This document shows, piece by piece, positions 10,840 through 23,840 of a stretch of DNA of 64,000 nt. The stretch's first letter is position 1, and every line of letters begins with the position of its first letter. Below the pieces are notes generated by a model, which searched no databases, was not told the origin of the DNA, and was given only the letters and a program-made list of their open reading frames with translations. The position numbers were made by a program, and so were the translations under genes. The stretch is from Humulus lupulus (lineage: Eukaryota; Streptophyta; Magnoliopsida; Rosales; Cannabaceae). The stretch spans positions 159,327,858-159,391,857 of the forward strand of contig NC_084794.1 in assembly GCF_963169125.1 (NCBI RefSeq). Reading direction: 5' to 3'.

Positions 10840-11529
10840 TGTAATGCCCTACTTCCTTAGAGCCATTACTAAGTGAGTTTAAAACGTGCAATTAACTCGC
10901 TAATCAAGATTTTAAGACAAAAGTGTAGCTAAACCATAAGCAAAGTCACATAATTTGAAAATATATCCATTCATTGAAAATTACAAAGCATTTAACATTT
11001 GGGATCCCAAAATACTCTCTAGAAATATTTACAACTTAAAAATATAATTAAAGTCGGCTAAACGACAAAATTAGGTTTAATACAAGCGTCTCCCAAAAAT
11101 ACCCCTGGCCGTGGCAGCCAGGCAGACCAAACATGTACGCATCGCTTCACGCTCTCCGTACTCATGGTTGGTCGACTTCCCCTTGCCCTTACCTGCACTA
11201 TAGAGCACCCATGAGCCGAAGGCCAGCAAGAAAACTCACACAAGCAAATAACATATGCATATCTATCATTCTACATATATAATCAAGCCGCCAATAGGCT
11301 AAACACATACGGCCATGCCGTCCCAGGTGCTTTACTAGGCCCTGAGTTCGCGGTCTACACTGTGAGGATATCCCAGGTATCCTTTAGGGTCTCGCCCTGG
11401 CAACTCGCACTCTGCGTGCAAAATTCTGCTCCCGGCCCCTTGCCGTACTCGGCCTTGCTGTTCTCAGCCTTCACCGTTCCTGACTCTTGTCGTTCATTCA
11501 CATATATGCACACATAGCATAACTAAACA
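10840..11529 (-). repeat. Element C 5' LTR, proximal part
   Basis: The 3' end of the minus-strand LTR. It is continuous with 20653-22095 once B1 and one AAACA are removed. The sum, about 2.1 kb, matches the roughly 2.2-kb LTRs of B1, to which it is related but diverged. Confidence 0.8.
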
Positions 11530-13750
11530 TGTAACGACCCCAAATTCTCTAATGAGGCTTAAGGGCCTTGATTAGTGTGTCGGGAGGGCATTATTGGGTT
11601 AAATGTGATTTGAATGATTTTATTGATTTAAATGCATAATTGTATGATTATATTTGTATTAATGTGATATATATATGGTATTGTGAGAACCACATTATTA
11701 TGTGGGTAGGTCTACAGAGCACGACTCGAGGCGATCCTAGGGCTAGATAGCGGGAAAAATCACAACAGGGCTTAACAGTTGACTTTGGATAAGTCAAGGG
11801 TATTTTAGGTAACTGGCAGTTATTTAGACTATCGGGTTATGAAAATAAATATATGGAGATATATTTGAGGTTAGGAAGTCTAGGTGGGAGTATTGGGGGA
11901 TTTTACCATTTTTCCCTCGGGGACGTTTCCGGCACCCCAAGCCTCGGGATTGACTTAACGGGATAAGATTAGACTGAAGCTTAAGGAAAACAGTAGACAG
12001 AAAATTAAATCGACCCTTTGTTCTCAGCCTGGACTCTCTATTCTCTCTCAAGGAAAACACAAGAAGTTAATAGAGGATTTTGAAGGATTTGAGCTGGAAT
12101 TTAGCTGAAGTTTAGTGGATTGAAGAAGTGATTTAGAGGCTTAGCTCAAGAATCAATCAGGAATTTAATCAGGACTAAGGTAAGCACTGAATTTCCTTTT
12201 CTGTGGTTAGAAATTCTGGGTTTTGGCCAGGTATTGAGGTAATTGTGATTTTGATGTTTAAGGGCATAATTAAGGAGGAAAGCTTGGGAATTAGCTTTGA
12301 TTTGGCTTGGAGAAGTGGTTCAGCAGAAGAGGTAAGTATCAATTCGTGATTTGGAGGTTTCAATCTGAGTTTGTATGGTTGGTTTTAGTGTTTGAAGTTC
12401 TTGAGTCTCAGAAATTGGAAATGGGATTCTAGTGGGTTTTTGGGCTAGATTTTTGTTGGGATGTGTTGTTAGAATCATGATAAAAGTGTTGTGATTAAAG
12501 GGTTTTGAATTGGGGAGCTTTGGGATGGCTTTGGATGAGGTTTAGATGTTGGTAATGGTGGGTGGGTTTTCTGGGCACGAAGGGAAGGGCCGCGGCTCTG
12601 TTCTAGAGCGCTGCGACCCTAGGACGAAGATGAGCCAGGAGGGCTCGGCCAAGGGTGAGTGTTGCGTCGCCCAAAGCAAGGGCCGCAGCCCTTACGTGTG
12701 TACTTGAACGTTTAGGGTTTTTAAGCTTGGGAATCGAGCCTAGTGTGCTCGGGATCGATTTCACCACCATGCTTGGTGGAATTTGGATTCCCGGAAGTTA
12801 GTTTTGTATCCGGAAACTCTTATCTAAATATTCATGGAACCCTATACCTTGGTTGTGAATAGGTGATAAAAGCTAGGGCTCGGGAACGGATCGTGCTTGA
12901 GGAGCGTTGCTCGAAATCAGTAACCGCAAATATTAAAGGTAAGAAAACTGCACCTGGTTGAATATCTGTAATGGGACTAAGGGTTCCCTATTGTATATGC
13001 TTGAAAAGATGGTATTATGCCATGCAAGCTATTTAGTGAACCAACGGCCTAAGGGTGCCAAGGGTTACACTAGCGCACAGGCGGCTTGGCCACTGGTAGC
13101 TGAGGACAGCTTAATATGCACTGAGCTCAGTTTAAGCGGGCCGGAGGCAGTGGGGTAAACAGAGGGTGCGACCTAAGTTGTCGGCCCTGATTATTGTGTG
13201 ATATGAATGTTATAGTGTTTGATTGCACCCTTGATTCTGAATATACGCTGAATGATTAATGTGGATTATTTGATGAGAGTTCATGCTTAGTGAATTTACT
13301 ATCTGTTATTACTGTTTGTGTTGCACATGTTTTCTTGTTGGGCCTTGGCTCACGGGTGCTACATGGTGCAGGTAAAGGCAAGGGCAAGCTTGATCAGCCT
13401 TGATTGGAGAGCTCTGCGAGCGGAATGTACATGGCCGGTTGCTCAGCCGCCACGGTTGAGGTTTAGACAGGAACGCGAGACCCAGAAATTGTCCATTTTG
13501 CCTTAGTATGGCTGACAGTTGTTTGTATTATTTCGGAACTCTGTAATCCAACTTTTATACTATGTTTCTTTTGGGATCCCATGTATATAATAACTGCTTA
13601 ATTATATAAAATGAAACTTTTGAGACCAAAACCTTTTTAACCCTAGCTCATACATGCTTAGTGACACGTTTTAAATTAATGAATTGATTAGCAAGTCTTG
13701 CACCTTTATAAGTACACAGTGTAGCGGGCTTGGCTATCCAGGGCGTTACA
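11530..13750 (+). repeat. B1 5' LTR
   Basis: 2,221 bp from TGTAACGACCC to GGGCGTTACA. It contains a CpG-rich block at 12570-12720 with CCGCGG, AGCGCTGCG and GCCGCAGCCC motifs inside otherwise AT-rich sequence. The ORFs inside it are short and not credible. Confidence 0.9.
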
Positions 13751-13753
13751 ACT

Positions 13754-13765
13754 TGGTATCAGAGC
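13754..13765 (+). promoter_or_regulatory. B1 primer-binding site
   Basis: TGGTATCAGAGC, three bases after the LTR end, is the standard complement to the initiator tRNA-Met 3' end used by plant chromoviruses. Confidence 0.9.
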
Positions 13766-13784
13766 GTCCTAGGTTTAAGGATTT

Positions 13785-16700
13785 ATGAAGACTGGCTGGA
13801 CATGTACATTCACTGCACTAGTTCCGGGACCGGGGGTGATGACCATTCCTCCGCCAGTCCCTGAGAATTGGCAGCAGTTGATTGCAGATATGTAGGCTCG
13901 ATTATAGATTCAGGATGAGCAGATCCATATTCTGCGATAGCAGGCCCATCAGGGAGCGATGCCCCTATCGTACCACCTGCAGTGGTACTAGTTGTGCAAT
14001 CTGGGGAGGTTTGGAAACAGATGGGAGCCATTGAGGTTGGAAACAGATGAACGGTTTAGGAAGAAGCAACCCCCAATCTTTGAGGGTGGATCGGATCCAT
14101 TGAAAGTCGAACAATGGCTAACTATGATTACTATAATTCTGGATTTCATGAGGATAAAGGGGCATGATAAAGTGGCCTGTGCCACTTATATGTTGAGAGA
14201 GGATGCCCGCATCTGGTGGGAAGTGGCATCGCAAACCAGGGATGTTACTACCTTGAGTTGGGAAGGTTTCAAAGACTTGTTCAGTCAGAAGTACTACAAT
14301 GTTGTTGTCAGAGCAGCAAAGGTCAATGAGTTCATGAGTCTTGTGCAGGAAAATTTGACTGTTACTGAATATGCCCTAATATTTGATAGGCTTGTGAAGT
14401 TTGCACCAGATCTTGTGCCTACTGATGCTGCTAATATCGATTTAATAGGGAGCTTAATGCTATGATACCCCGGTATGTCAGGATCACAACGGTACCTGGA
14501 GGAACAACTTATGCCCAGGCCTTTGAGAAGGCTCTTACCGCTGAGGAAGCGGAGAAGAAGATATGGAGGGATAGTGCGGTGAGGCGTGACGGCCGTAGAG
14601 CGGTGCCTCCTTATTCAGGGGCAGGTAGGGGCGGAGGCCCCAGTGACTTCAAGAGAAAGGCTCCTGACACTTCGATCGTTGCTGGTCCTGATAGGAGGGG
14701 TCGAGGTGGTCAGGGTGGCCGTCAGGGTGGCGGCGAGGCATGGCGAACCTATCCAGAGTGCCCGAGGAGTAGAAGACGCCATCTGGGCGAGTGTCGGGCC
14801 AAGGCCTGCTTTGTGTGCGGAACAGTGGGGCGTCTCAGGAAAGACTGCCCAATGGTGAAGAAAGGAGAAGCAGGGAAGGTGGATAGCTTGACTCCAGCTC
14901 GAGTATTCACCTTGACTCAGGTAGAGGCCGAGGCTAGTCCCTCGGTAGTGACAGGTCAGCTTTCTAGCGCTGGCACTCCTTTTACTGTATTGATTGATTC
15001 TGGTGCTACACATTCCTTTGTTTCTAGTAGAGTGATTGGTAGATTGTGTAGACCTAGTGAGTATCGGAGTGCAGGGTTTGGGACTTTATTGCCTACAAGG
15101 GAACTGGTAGTTTCTAGGAGATGGATTAGGGCACTGCCAGTGATGGCTGATAGTAGGGAACTTTCAGTTGATCTGATTGAGTTAGATATGGAGGATTTTG
15201 ACATGATTCTGGGGATGGACTGGTTGGTTATATATGGGGCTACGATTGACTGCAGGAAGAAGATGGTTACTTTTAAGCCTGAGGGTGAGGACCCTTTTGC
15301 TTTTGTGGGTACAGTATGTGGACCCCGCGTACCCATGATCTCAGCGTTGAGAGCCAGAGACTTGTTGCAGGGGGGATGCATAGGTATTTTGGCCAGTGTA
15401 GTGGATACTGCTAGAGTTTTGCCGGCAGGGACGGGAGAGACTGGATTGGTGTGTGAATTCTTAGATGTATTTCCTGAGGATCTACCAGGGTTGCCACCAC
15501 GCAGGGAGATTCAGTTTGAGATTGAGTTAGCACCGGGGACAGAACCAATATTTAGGACATTGTACAGGATGGCACCAGCAGAACTGAAAGAGTTGAAGAT
15601 ACAGTTGCAAGAACTTCTGGATTTGGGATTCATTAGGCCTAGTTATTCTCCATGGGGCGCTCCAGTGTTGTTTGTTAAGAAGAAGGATGGGACTTTGTGG
15701 ATGTGTATAGATTATAGAGAATTGAACAAGTTGACTATTAAGTACCCTCTACCAAGGATTGATGACTTGTTCGATCAGCTGCAGGAAAAGACGGTGTTCT
15801 CAAAGATTGATCTTCGATCTGGTTATCACCAGTTGAGGATCAAAGATGAGGATATACTGAAGACGGCCTTCCGGACACGGTATGGGCATTATGGGTTCTT
15901 GGTAATTGTCCTTTGTGCTGACCAACACCCCAGCAGCTTTTATGGATCTGATGAACAGAGTGTTCAGGGACTTCTTGGATTAGTTCGTCATTGTCTTCAT
16001 CGACGACATCTTGGTTTACTCCAGTTCAGAGGCAGAGTACGAGCAGCATCTCTGACAGGTTTTACAGAGGTTAAGGGAGCATCAGTTGTACTCCAAGTTT
16101 AAGAAGTGTGAGTTTTGGTTGCCAGAGGTGACTTTTCTTGGGATTAAGGTGGATCCGTCCATGGTAGAAGCAGTAAGGGATTGGCTGAGGCCGAGGAACG
16201 CCTCGGAGGTGCGAAGTTTCCTTGGGTTGGCTAGTTATTACAGACGGTTCGTAGAGGGGTTCTCAAAGATTTTTTCACCAATGACAGAGTTGACAAGAAA
16301 GAATCAGAAGTTTGTTTGGTCAGAGAAGTGTGAGAAAAATTTTCAAGAGTTGAAGCGACAGCTTATTTCTGCACCTGTGTTGAATCTTCCTTCGGAGGAA
16401 GGAAAGTTTGTGGTCTATTGTGATGCATCGAGAATGGGATTAGGCTGTGTGCTGATGCAAAATGAGAAAGTTATGGCCTATGCATCTCGGCAGCTGAAGG
16501 AGTATGAGCAGCGGTATCCGACTCATGATTTGGAACTAGCAGCAGTGGTATTCGCACTGAAGGTGTGGTGTCATTATTTGTATGGGGAGAAGTGCGAGAT
16601 ATACACTGACCATAAGAGTTTGAAGTATTTCTTTACTCAGAAGGATCTGAACATGAGGCAAAGACGTTGGTTGGAGCTGGTTAAGGATTTTGTTTGTGAT

Positions 16701-18021
16701 ATCCTTTACCACCCTGGGAAGGCCAATGTGGTGGCAGATGCGTTGAGCCGGAGGGGCCCAGGACAGTTGTTTACTTCCACCCAGATCACGAGAGAGTTAG
16801 CTGATGAGATGGCTAAGGCAGAGATAGAACTGGTGGTAGGCCAGTTAGCTAATATTACCTTGCAGTCGACCCTGTTAGAGCGGGTCAAGGAGGGTCAGTT
16901 GGTGGATGCGCAGTTGCAGGAGGTTAGACAATGAGTCTTAGCGGGGAAAGCTAAGGATTATTCTGTTTCTGAGACAGGTTTGCTTCGATATTAGGGAAGG
17001 ATATGTGTTCCAGCAGATTAGGGGATTAGACGAGAGATACTAGATGAGTTTCACACTACGCCATACTCACTTCATCCGGGTACCACGAAGATGTATCAGG
17101 ATCTACAGACATTATATTGGTGGCCCGGGATGAAGAAGGATGTGGTAGAGTATGTGGCTAGATGTTTGACATGTCAGCAAGTTAAGGCTGAGCATCAGCG
17201 ACCAACGAGATTGCTTCAGCCTTTTGGGTATCCCAGAGTGAAAGTGGGAGGATATTACGATGGATTTCGTGGGAGGATTACCCAGGACAATTGGACTTCA
17301 TGACTCAGTGTGGGTGATAGTGGACAGATACACCAAGTTAGCTCACTTTCTACCAGTGAGGTCGACCTATACAGTGGAATAGTATGCAGAGTTGTATGTG
17401 AGAGAGATAGTTTGTCTTCATAGGGTTCCAAAGTCTATTGTATCTGATCGAGACCCTATCTTTACCTCCAAGTTTTGGGGAGCTCTGCAGAGAGCCATGG
17501 GGACTCAGCTGAAGTTTAGCACAGCTTTTCATCCTCAGACTGATGGACAGTCTGAGAGGACGATTCAGGTGTTGGAGGACATGCTTAGGGCGTGTGTGAT
17601 TGATTTCGAGTGGTCTTGGAGTAAGTATTTACCATTTATTGAATTCTCGTATAACAACAATTATCAGTCCACGATTAGAGTGGCCCCTTATGAGATGTTA
17701 TATGGGAGGAAGTGAAAATCACCCATTCACTGGGATGAGATGGGTGAGAGAAGGTATTTGGGGCCAGACATGGTTCAGAAGACCAATGAGGCTATTGAAA
17801 AGATTCGAGCTAGAATGCTTGCTTCGCAGAGTAGACAGAAAAGCTACGCTGATCCTAAGCGTAGGAACGTGGAGTTCCAGGTTGGGGACCACGTGTTTCT
17901 GTGAGTTTCACCACTGAGAGGGGTGAGGAGGTTTGAAGTGAAGGGCAAGCTGAGCCCTCGGTTTGTTGGACCTTTTGAGATCCTAGAGAGGATTGGATAG
18001 GTGGCTTATAGGCTGGCCTTC
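13785..18021 (+). pseudogene. B1 gag-pol, Tekay-like, degenerate
   Basis: Gag (FEGGSDPLKVEQW, IWWEVASQTRD) lies at 13992-14465, then after a frameshift the main ORF 14462-16102 has the C-terminal Gag, a CCHC knuckle with its histidine replaced by Arg ([14 protein letters not shown]), a protease with intact DSGATH (about residue 178) and RT ([12 protein letters not shown]). RT frameshifts near 15905 before the YIDD-type box. ORF 16086-16934 holds the connection and a complete RNase H set ([32 protein letters not shown]). A stop at 16934 and further lesions break integrase, whose HHCC finger (17050-17190), core (VSDRDPIF, HPQTDGQSE) and C-terminal part (SPRFVGPFEILERIG) remain visible. Translation ends where a family-A LTR fragment begins. 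Confidence 0.9.
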
Positions 18022-18394
18022 TGATACGAACCACACCAACGATTGTGGTGAAACCCGACACCAAATATGGCAGCCACCAAGAACACACGAATCTGGAATG
18101 ATGAACCGCGACCCAATGCTTAGCCAAGCACGAACCTTGGTATAAGGAAGACGCCACAAACGGTGATGGGAATCCGTTTGATAAGTCAGATTGAACGCCA
18201 CAAGGAATACCCTTGATAAGTTCGAATAGTCTCTTCAAGAACTCAAGAAGAAAACCTCTCAATTTTCATTTCATCCAAATCTCAATTTCCCAAACGTTTA
18301 CAAGCTAATATGGCCGAAATTACATGAAAGAAAAGCCCCTTTGTCTTCCTAATGAAAACCCTAACAATCACAATAGAAAGACTCTTGGACTCTC
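18022..18394 (-). repeat. Truncated family-A LTR inside B1
   Basis: It starts TGATACGAACCACACCAACG with the ATTGTGGTG subtype and keeps R-U5, but breaks off in U3 after GACTCTTGGACTC. It is joined directly to the B1 3' LTR, which lacks its first 30 or so bases. There is no TSD, so this is a recombination or deletion scar, not a simple insertion. Confidence 0.85.
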
Positions 18395-20647
18395 GCTAAT
18401 GAGGCTTAAGGCCCTTAAGCCTCAATTTCCCAATTATGCATTTGGTTAAATGTGATTTGAATGATTTAATTGATTTAAATGCATAATTGTATGATTATAT
18501 ATGTATTAATGTGATATATATATATGGTATTCTAAGAACCACATTATTATGTGGGTAGGTCTACAGAGCACGACTCGAGGCAATCCTAGGGCTAGATAGC
18601 GGGAAAAGTCACAACAAGGCTTAACAGTTGACTTTGGATAAGTCAGGGGTATTTTAGGTAACGGGTAGTTATTTAGACTATCAGGTTATGAAAATAAATA
18701 TATGGAGATATATTTGAGGTTAGGAAGTCTAGGTGGGAGTATTGGGGGATTTTACCGTTTTTCCCTCGGGGACGTTTCCGGCACCCCGAGCCTCGGGATT
18801 GACTTAACGGGATAAGATTAGACTGAAGCTTAAGGAAAACAGTAGACAGAAAATTAAACCGACCCTTTGTTCTCAGCCTTGACTCTCTATTCTCTCTCAA
18901 GGAAAACACAATAAGTTAATAGAGGAATTTGAAGGATTTGAGATGGAATTCAACTAAAGTTTAGTGGATTGAAGAAGTGATTTAGAGGCTTAGCTCAAGA
19001 ATCAATCAGGACTAAGGTAAGCACTGAATTTTCTTTTCTGTGGTTAGAAATTCTGGGTTTTGGCTAGGTATTGAGGTAATTATGGTTTTGATGTTTAAGG
19101 GAAGAATTAAGGAGGAAAGCTTGGGAGCTTTGATTTGGGTTGGAGAAGTGGTTCAGCAGAAGAGGTAAGTCTCAATTCGTGATTTGGAGGTTTCAATCTG
19201 AGTTTGTATGGTTGGTTTAGTGTTTGAAGTTCTTGAGTTTTAGAAATTGGAAATGGGATTCTAATGAGTTTTTGGGCTGGATTTCTGTTCGGATGTGTTG
19301 TTAGAATCATGATAAAAGTGTTGTGATTAAAGGGTTTTGAATTGGGGAGCTTTGGGATGGCTTTGGATGAGGTTTAGATGTTGGTAATGGTGGGTTTTCT
19401 GGGCACGAAGGGAAGGGCCACGGCTCTGTTCTAGAGCGCTGCGGCCCCAGGACGAAGATGAGCCAGGAGGACTCGGCCAAGGGTGAGTGCCGCGACGCCC
19501 AAAGCAAGGGCCGCGGCGTGTGTCTTCTTTCAAGCATGCCCTTGGTCCTGTTTTGAGGGCAGGGCTGCGGCTAGGCTTCAAGGGCCGCAGCCCTTACGTG
19601 TGTACTTGAACGTTTAGGGTTTTTAAGCTTGGGAATCGAGCCTAGTGTGCTCGGGATCAATTTCACCACCGTGCTTGGTGGAATTCGGATTCCCGGAAGT
19701 TAGTTTTGTATCTGGAAACCCTTATCTGAATATTAATGGAACCCTATACCTTGGTTGTGACTAGCTGATAAAAGCTAGGGCTCGGGAACGGATCGTGCTT
19801 GAGGAGCGTTGCTCTTAATCAGTAACCGCAAAGATTAAAGGTAAGAAGCTGCACCTGGTTGAATATCTGTAATGGGACTAAGGGTTCCCTATTGTATATG
19901 CTTGAAAAGATGGTATTATGCCATGCAAGCTATTTAATGAACCAACGGCCTAAGGGTGCCAAGGGTTACACTAGCGCACAGGGTGCGACTAGGCCACTGG
20001 TAGCTGAGGACAGCTTAATATGCACTGAGCTCAGTTTAAGCGGGCCGGAGTCAGTGGGGTAAACAGAGGGTGCGGCCTAAGTTGTCGGCCCTGATTAGTG
20101 TGTGATATGAATGTTATAGTGTTTGATTGCACCCTTGATTCTGAATATACGTTGAATGACTAATGTGGATTATTTGATGAGAGTTCATGCTTAGTGAATT
20201 TACTATCTGTTATTACTGTTTGTGTTGCACATGTTTTCTTGCTGGGCCTTAGCTCACGGGTGCTACGTGGTGCAGGTAAAGGCAAGGGCAAGCTTGATCA
20301 ACCTTGATTGGAGAGCTTTGCGAGCGGAATGTACATGGCCGATTGCTCAGCCGCCACAGTTGAGGCTTAGGAAAGGACGCGAGACCCAGAAATTGTCCAT
20401 TTTTCCTTAGTATGGCTGACGTTTGTATTATTTTGGAAGTCTGTAATCCAACTTTAAAACTCTGTTTCTTTTGGGATCCCGTGTATATAACTGCTTAATT
20501 ATATAAAATGAAACTTTTGAGACCAAAACCTTTTTAACCCTAGCTCATACATGCTTAGTGACACGTTTTAAATTAATGAATTGATTAGCAAGTCTTGCAC
20601 CTTTATAAGTACACAGTGTAGCGGTCTTGGCTTTCCAGGGTGTTACA
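18395..20647 (+). repeat. B1 3' LTR
   Basis: It lacks its TGTAACGACCC start but is otherwise collinear with the 5' LTR to GGGTGTTACA. It has 74 bp near 19509-19582 that the 5' LTR lacks. The extra segment is bounded by direct repeats AAGGGCCGC, so a slippage-type event in the CpG-rich block explains the difference. Confidence 0.88.
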
Positions 20648-20652
20648 AAACA

Positions 20653-22095
20653 GATAGTTAAACACGTATAAACATAATCATATAGGGTCATGCTCTGCAA
20701 CATAAACTATAGGGCCTCACCCTGCTCTACGGGTACAACCGTTTTCTTACTTGTGTCCCAAGCTTTCCAAGCACCGATGCCCCGAGCACAGTCCCCTAGT
20801 TTGAGCCTCACTGAAAACCTAGTCACAACGTATCAACAACATCCATCCATCAAGTTCTAATCCATTAAATATCTTTGTGTCATAATTCTAGTCTCTGACA
20901 CCTTGAATTTTATCAATCCGAGTGATAAAATCCATCCCAAGCCCTAACTTTTGGATTCCCGAGCATAAAACCTCCTTGAAGCCCAAAAACACACTAAGTG
21001 TCACAGCCCCATGAACCCATGTCGCGGCCCACCTCAACCATAGACCCCAAATCCAAAAACAGGGTAGGCGCGCCGCGGCCGAAGCTAGGGTGTGTCGCGG
21101 CCCACCCCTCTTTTTGGCCTCCAACTTGTTCTAGAGGGCCGCAGCTCAGCAAGAACAATGCCGCAGCCCGACCCTTCGAACCCAGCAAAATTCTCCATTT
21201 TTACCTCCAAAACCAAGCCAATTTGCCCCCAAAATCAACCCAACAATCCAAATCATTCATCACAGAAGTTCCACTACTGTCTCAACAACAAAACCTAACA
21301 AGAACTAACCCCAAACCTCATCTAGAACTCAAGGATGAGTCTTCATCTAACTCACATGCATAACTCTGAAATATTAGCAGAAATTCAATCATAATTCAGT
21401 TAATTAAACACTAGAATCCTTAACTTAACTGATAACTGGGCCCTGAGCTAATCCTCAATTACAACCAGCTTCAATTCTAAGCCAAAATCCTCCTATAGAC
21501 CAAAGTCTCCAAGCTTCCAAAGAGAGAAAACTCCAAGAGAGAGAGAGAGAGAGAAAAAAGTTCGGTTCCTTAGTTCTAATACTTCATTTGTTTTATTTAA
21601 CTTAAGTCTCTAAGGTTACCTCAAAGGCTCGGGTTACCAAAAACGTCCCCGAGGGCAAAGTGGTAAATTTTCCCAATATTCCCTCCTAAACATTCTAATT
21701 TCAAATATATCTCAAAATATTTATTTTCATAACCTGATAACCACATAAAACGTCCAATGCCCGAAATACCCATCGACTCGCCCCGAGTCGGGTATTCGAC
21801 CCCGTTCTGAATTTCTAGCTAAATTGCTCCCTAGGACTATCTCAGATTGTGCAACACAGATATATCATAAATATATCACAATATTCACAATTATTACATT
21901 TATACCCTCAACGGGCTAAAATTCAAAACATGCCCCTAATAACCAAATGGGCCCACATGCATATTTAATTAACCTAAACAGGCATCTCTAATCACATACT
22001 CATAAAATTTCACATATTATAGTAATAAATCATTTATTGCCCTCCAGGCACGCTAATCAAGGCCCTAAGCCTTATTAGCAAATTTTGGACCCTAC
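20653..22095 (-). repeat. Element C 5' LTR, distal part
   Basis: Continuation of 11529 after the AAACA duplication. It ends in CCCTACA, the minus-strand LTR start TGTAGGGTCC. It includes a CpG-rich cluster at 21005-21180 with several GTCGCGGCCCA and CCGCGGCC motifs and a (GA)n run near 21536-21556. Confidence 0.8.
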
Positions 22096-23840
22096 AATCC
22101 CTTTGTTTTTGTGGGTGTGGTATGTGGACCCCGCGTACCCATGATATCAGCGCTGAGAGCCAGAGACTTGTTACAAGGAGGATGTATAGGCTTTCTGGTG
22201 AGTGTGATGGATACTACTAGGGTTTTGCCAGCAGGGCCGGGAGAGACCAGATTGGTTTGTGAGTTCTTGGATGTATTTCCTGAGGATCTACCAGGACTGC
22301 CGCCGCGCAGGGAGTTTAGTTTGTTATTGAGTTAGCACCGAGGACATTACCAGTATCAAGAGCACCATATAGGATGGCACTGGCAGAGTTGAAGGAATTG
22401 AAGATACAGTTATAAGAACTTCTGGATTTGGGGTTCATCAGGCTTAGCTACTCACCATGGGGTGCTCCTGTTTTGTTTGTGAAGAAGAAGGGCGGGACTC
22501 TGAGGATGTGTATAGACTACAGAGAATTGAACAAGTTGACCATCAAGAATAAGTACCTTCTACCAAGGATCGTTGACTTGTTCGATCAGCTACAGGGAAA
22601 GACGGTGTTCTCAAAGATTGATCTTAGTTCTGGTTATCACCAGCTAAGGATCAAGGATGAGGACATACCGATGACGACCTTCCAAACGAGGTATAGGCAC
22701 TATGAGTTTTTGGTCATGTCTTTTGGTTTGACCAATGCCCCAGCAGCCTTTATGGACTTAATGAATAGGCTGTTCAAGGACTTCTTGGATCAGTTCTTCA
22801 TTGTCTTCATTGACGACATCTTAGTGTACTCCAATTCAGAGGCAGAGCACGAGAAACATCTTCAACAGGTCTTGCAGAGGTTAAGGGAACATCAGTTATA
22901 TGCCATGTTTAAGAAGTGCGAGTTTTGGTTGCCAGAAGTGACCTTTCTTAGACATATAGTTGGCGCAGAGGGGATTAAGGTGGATCCATCCAAGGTGGAG
23001 GCAGTGAGAGATTGGCCGAGGCTAAGGAATGCCTTGGAGGTTCGGAGTTTTCTAGGGTTAGTAGGTTACTATCGATGTTTTGTGGAAGGGTTTTCGAAGA
23101 TTGCTGCACCAATGACAGAATTGACACGGAAGAATGAGAAGTTTGTTTGGTTAGAGAAGTGTGAGAAAAATTTCCAAGAATTGAAGCGACGACTTATTAC
23201 TGCACCTATGTAATGTCTTCCTTCGGAGGAAGGAAAGTTTGTAGTATACTGTGATGCATCAAGGTTAGGTTTGGGCTGTGTGTTGATGTAGAATGAGAAG
23301 GATAGAGCTTATGCATCACGATAGTTGAAGGAGTATGAGCAACGGTATCCTACCCACTATCGTGAATTAGCAGCAGTGATATTCGCATAGAAGGTGTGGC
23401 GACATTACCTGTATGGGGAGAAGTGCGAGATAAACACTGATCACAAGAGTTTGAAGTATTTCTTCACCCAGAAGGATCTGAACATGAGACAGAGGCATTG
23501 ATTGGAGTTGGTAAAGGATTATGACTGTGACATTCTTTATCACCTAGGGAAATCCAATGTAGTGGCGGATACATTGAGCCGGAGGGGCTCGGGGCAGTTA
23601 TTTAGTTCTGTTCAGATTTCTAGAGAGTTGGCTGATGAGATGACAAGGGCAAGGATAGAACTGGTGGTGGGTCGATTGGCCAATGTTACTTTGCAGTCAA
23701 CCCTACTAGAGCGGATCAAGGAGGGTCAATTGGTGGATGCGCAGTTACAGGAGATTAGAGAGAATGCCTTAGCGAGGATAGCTAAGGACTATTCTATCTC
23801 AGAGGTTGGTATGTTACAGTATCAGGGGTGGATTTGTGTT
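22096..23840 (+). pseudogene. Element D pol, first part (RT-RNase H)
   Basis: This begins mid-pol at the end of the protease region ([21 protein letters not shown]) and runs through RT ([37 protein letters not shown] near 22800) and RNase H ([29 protein letters not shown]) to the linker before integrase (AKDYSISEVGMLQYQGW). There is a frameshift near 22320 and stops near 22412, 23212, 23290, 23320, 23388 and 23500. It is closely related to B1 (Tekay-like). Gag and most of the protease would lie left of element C and are not in the window. It is split at 23840 by Tat-2 with TSD GTGTT and resumes at 37100. Confidence 0.9.

Larger units (their letters stand above)
11530..20647 (+). mobile_element. 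Element B1, full-span Tekay-like chromovirus
   Basis: Both ends obey TG...CA (TGTAACGACC... and ...GTTACA) and are flanked by the TSD AAACA (11525-11529 and 20648-20652), proving insertion into the LTR of element C. Order: 5' LTR 11530-13750, primer site, gag-pol 13785-18021, family-A LTR fragment 18022-18394, 3' LTR 18395-20647. The coding region is broken by frameshifts and stops. The LTRs differ at many sites and by a 74-bp indel, so the insertion is older than A0 or NA2. Confidence 0.92.
7704..22095 (-). mobile_element. Element C, truncated Tekay-like chromovirus
   Basis: A minus-strand Ty3/gypsy element whose 5' LTR lies at 10840-22095 and is itself interrupted by B1. From right to left it has 5' LTR, primer site (10827-10839), leader, gag, protease and RT, and it breaks off early in RNase H near 7820. 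Integrase and the 3' LTR are absent, and a copied leader segment (7704-7815) sits at the broken end. The right end (LTR start, minus TGTAGGGTCC) abuts a pol of another element at 22096. Confidence 0.85.

Noticed and set aside
13318..13506. ORF of 62 codons repeated in both B1 LTRs (also 20222-20410)
   Set aside because: It is conserved only because LTRs are duplicates. There is no start context or domain, and the frame is broken in the related 39217 and 41250 LTRs.
20998..21363. Plus-strand ORF over the CpG-rich block of the C LTR
   Set aside because: It sits inside an LTR with conserved borders. The peptide is low complexity and shows no homology I recognise.
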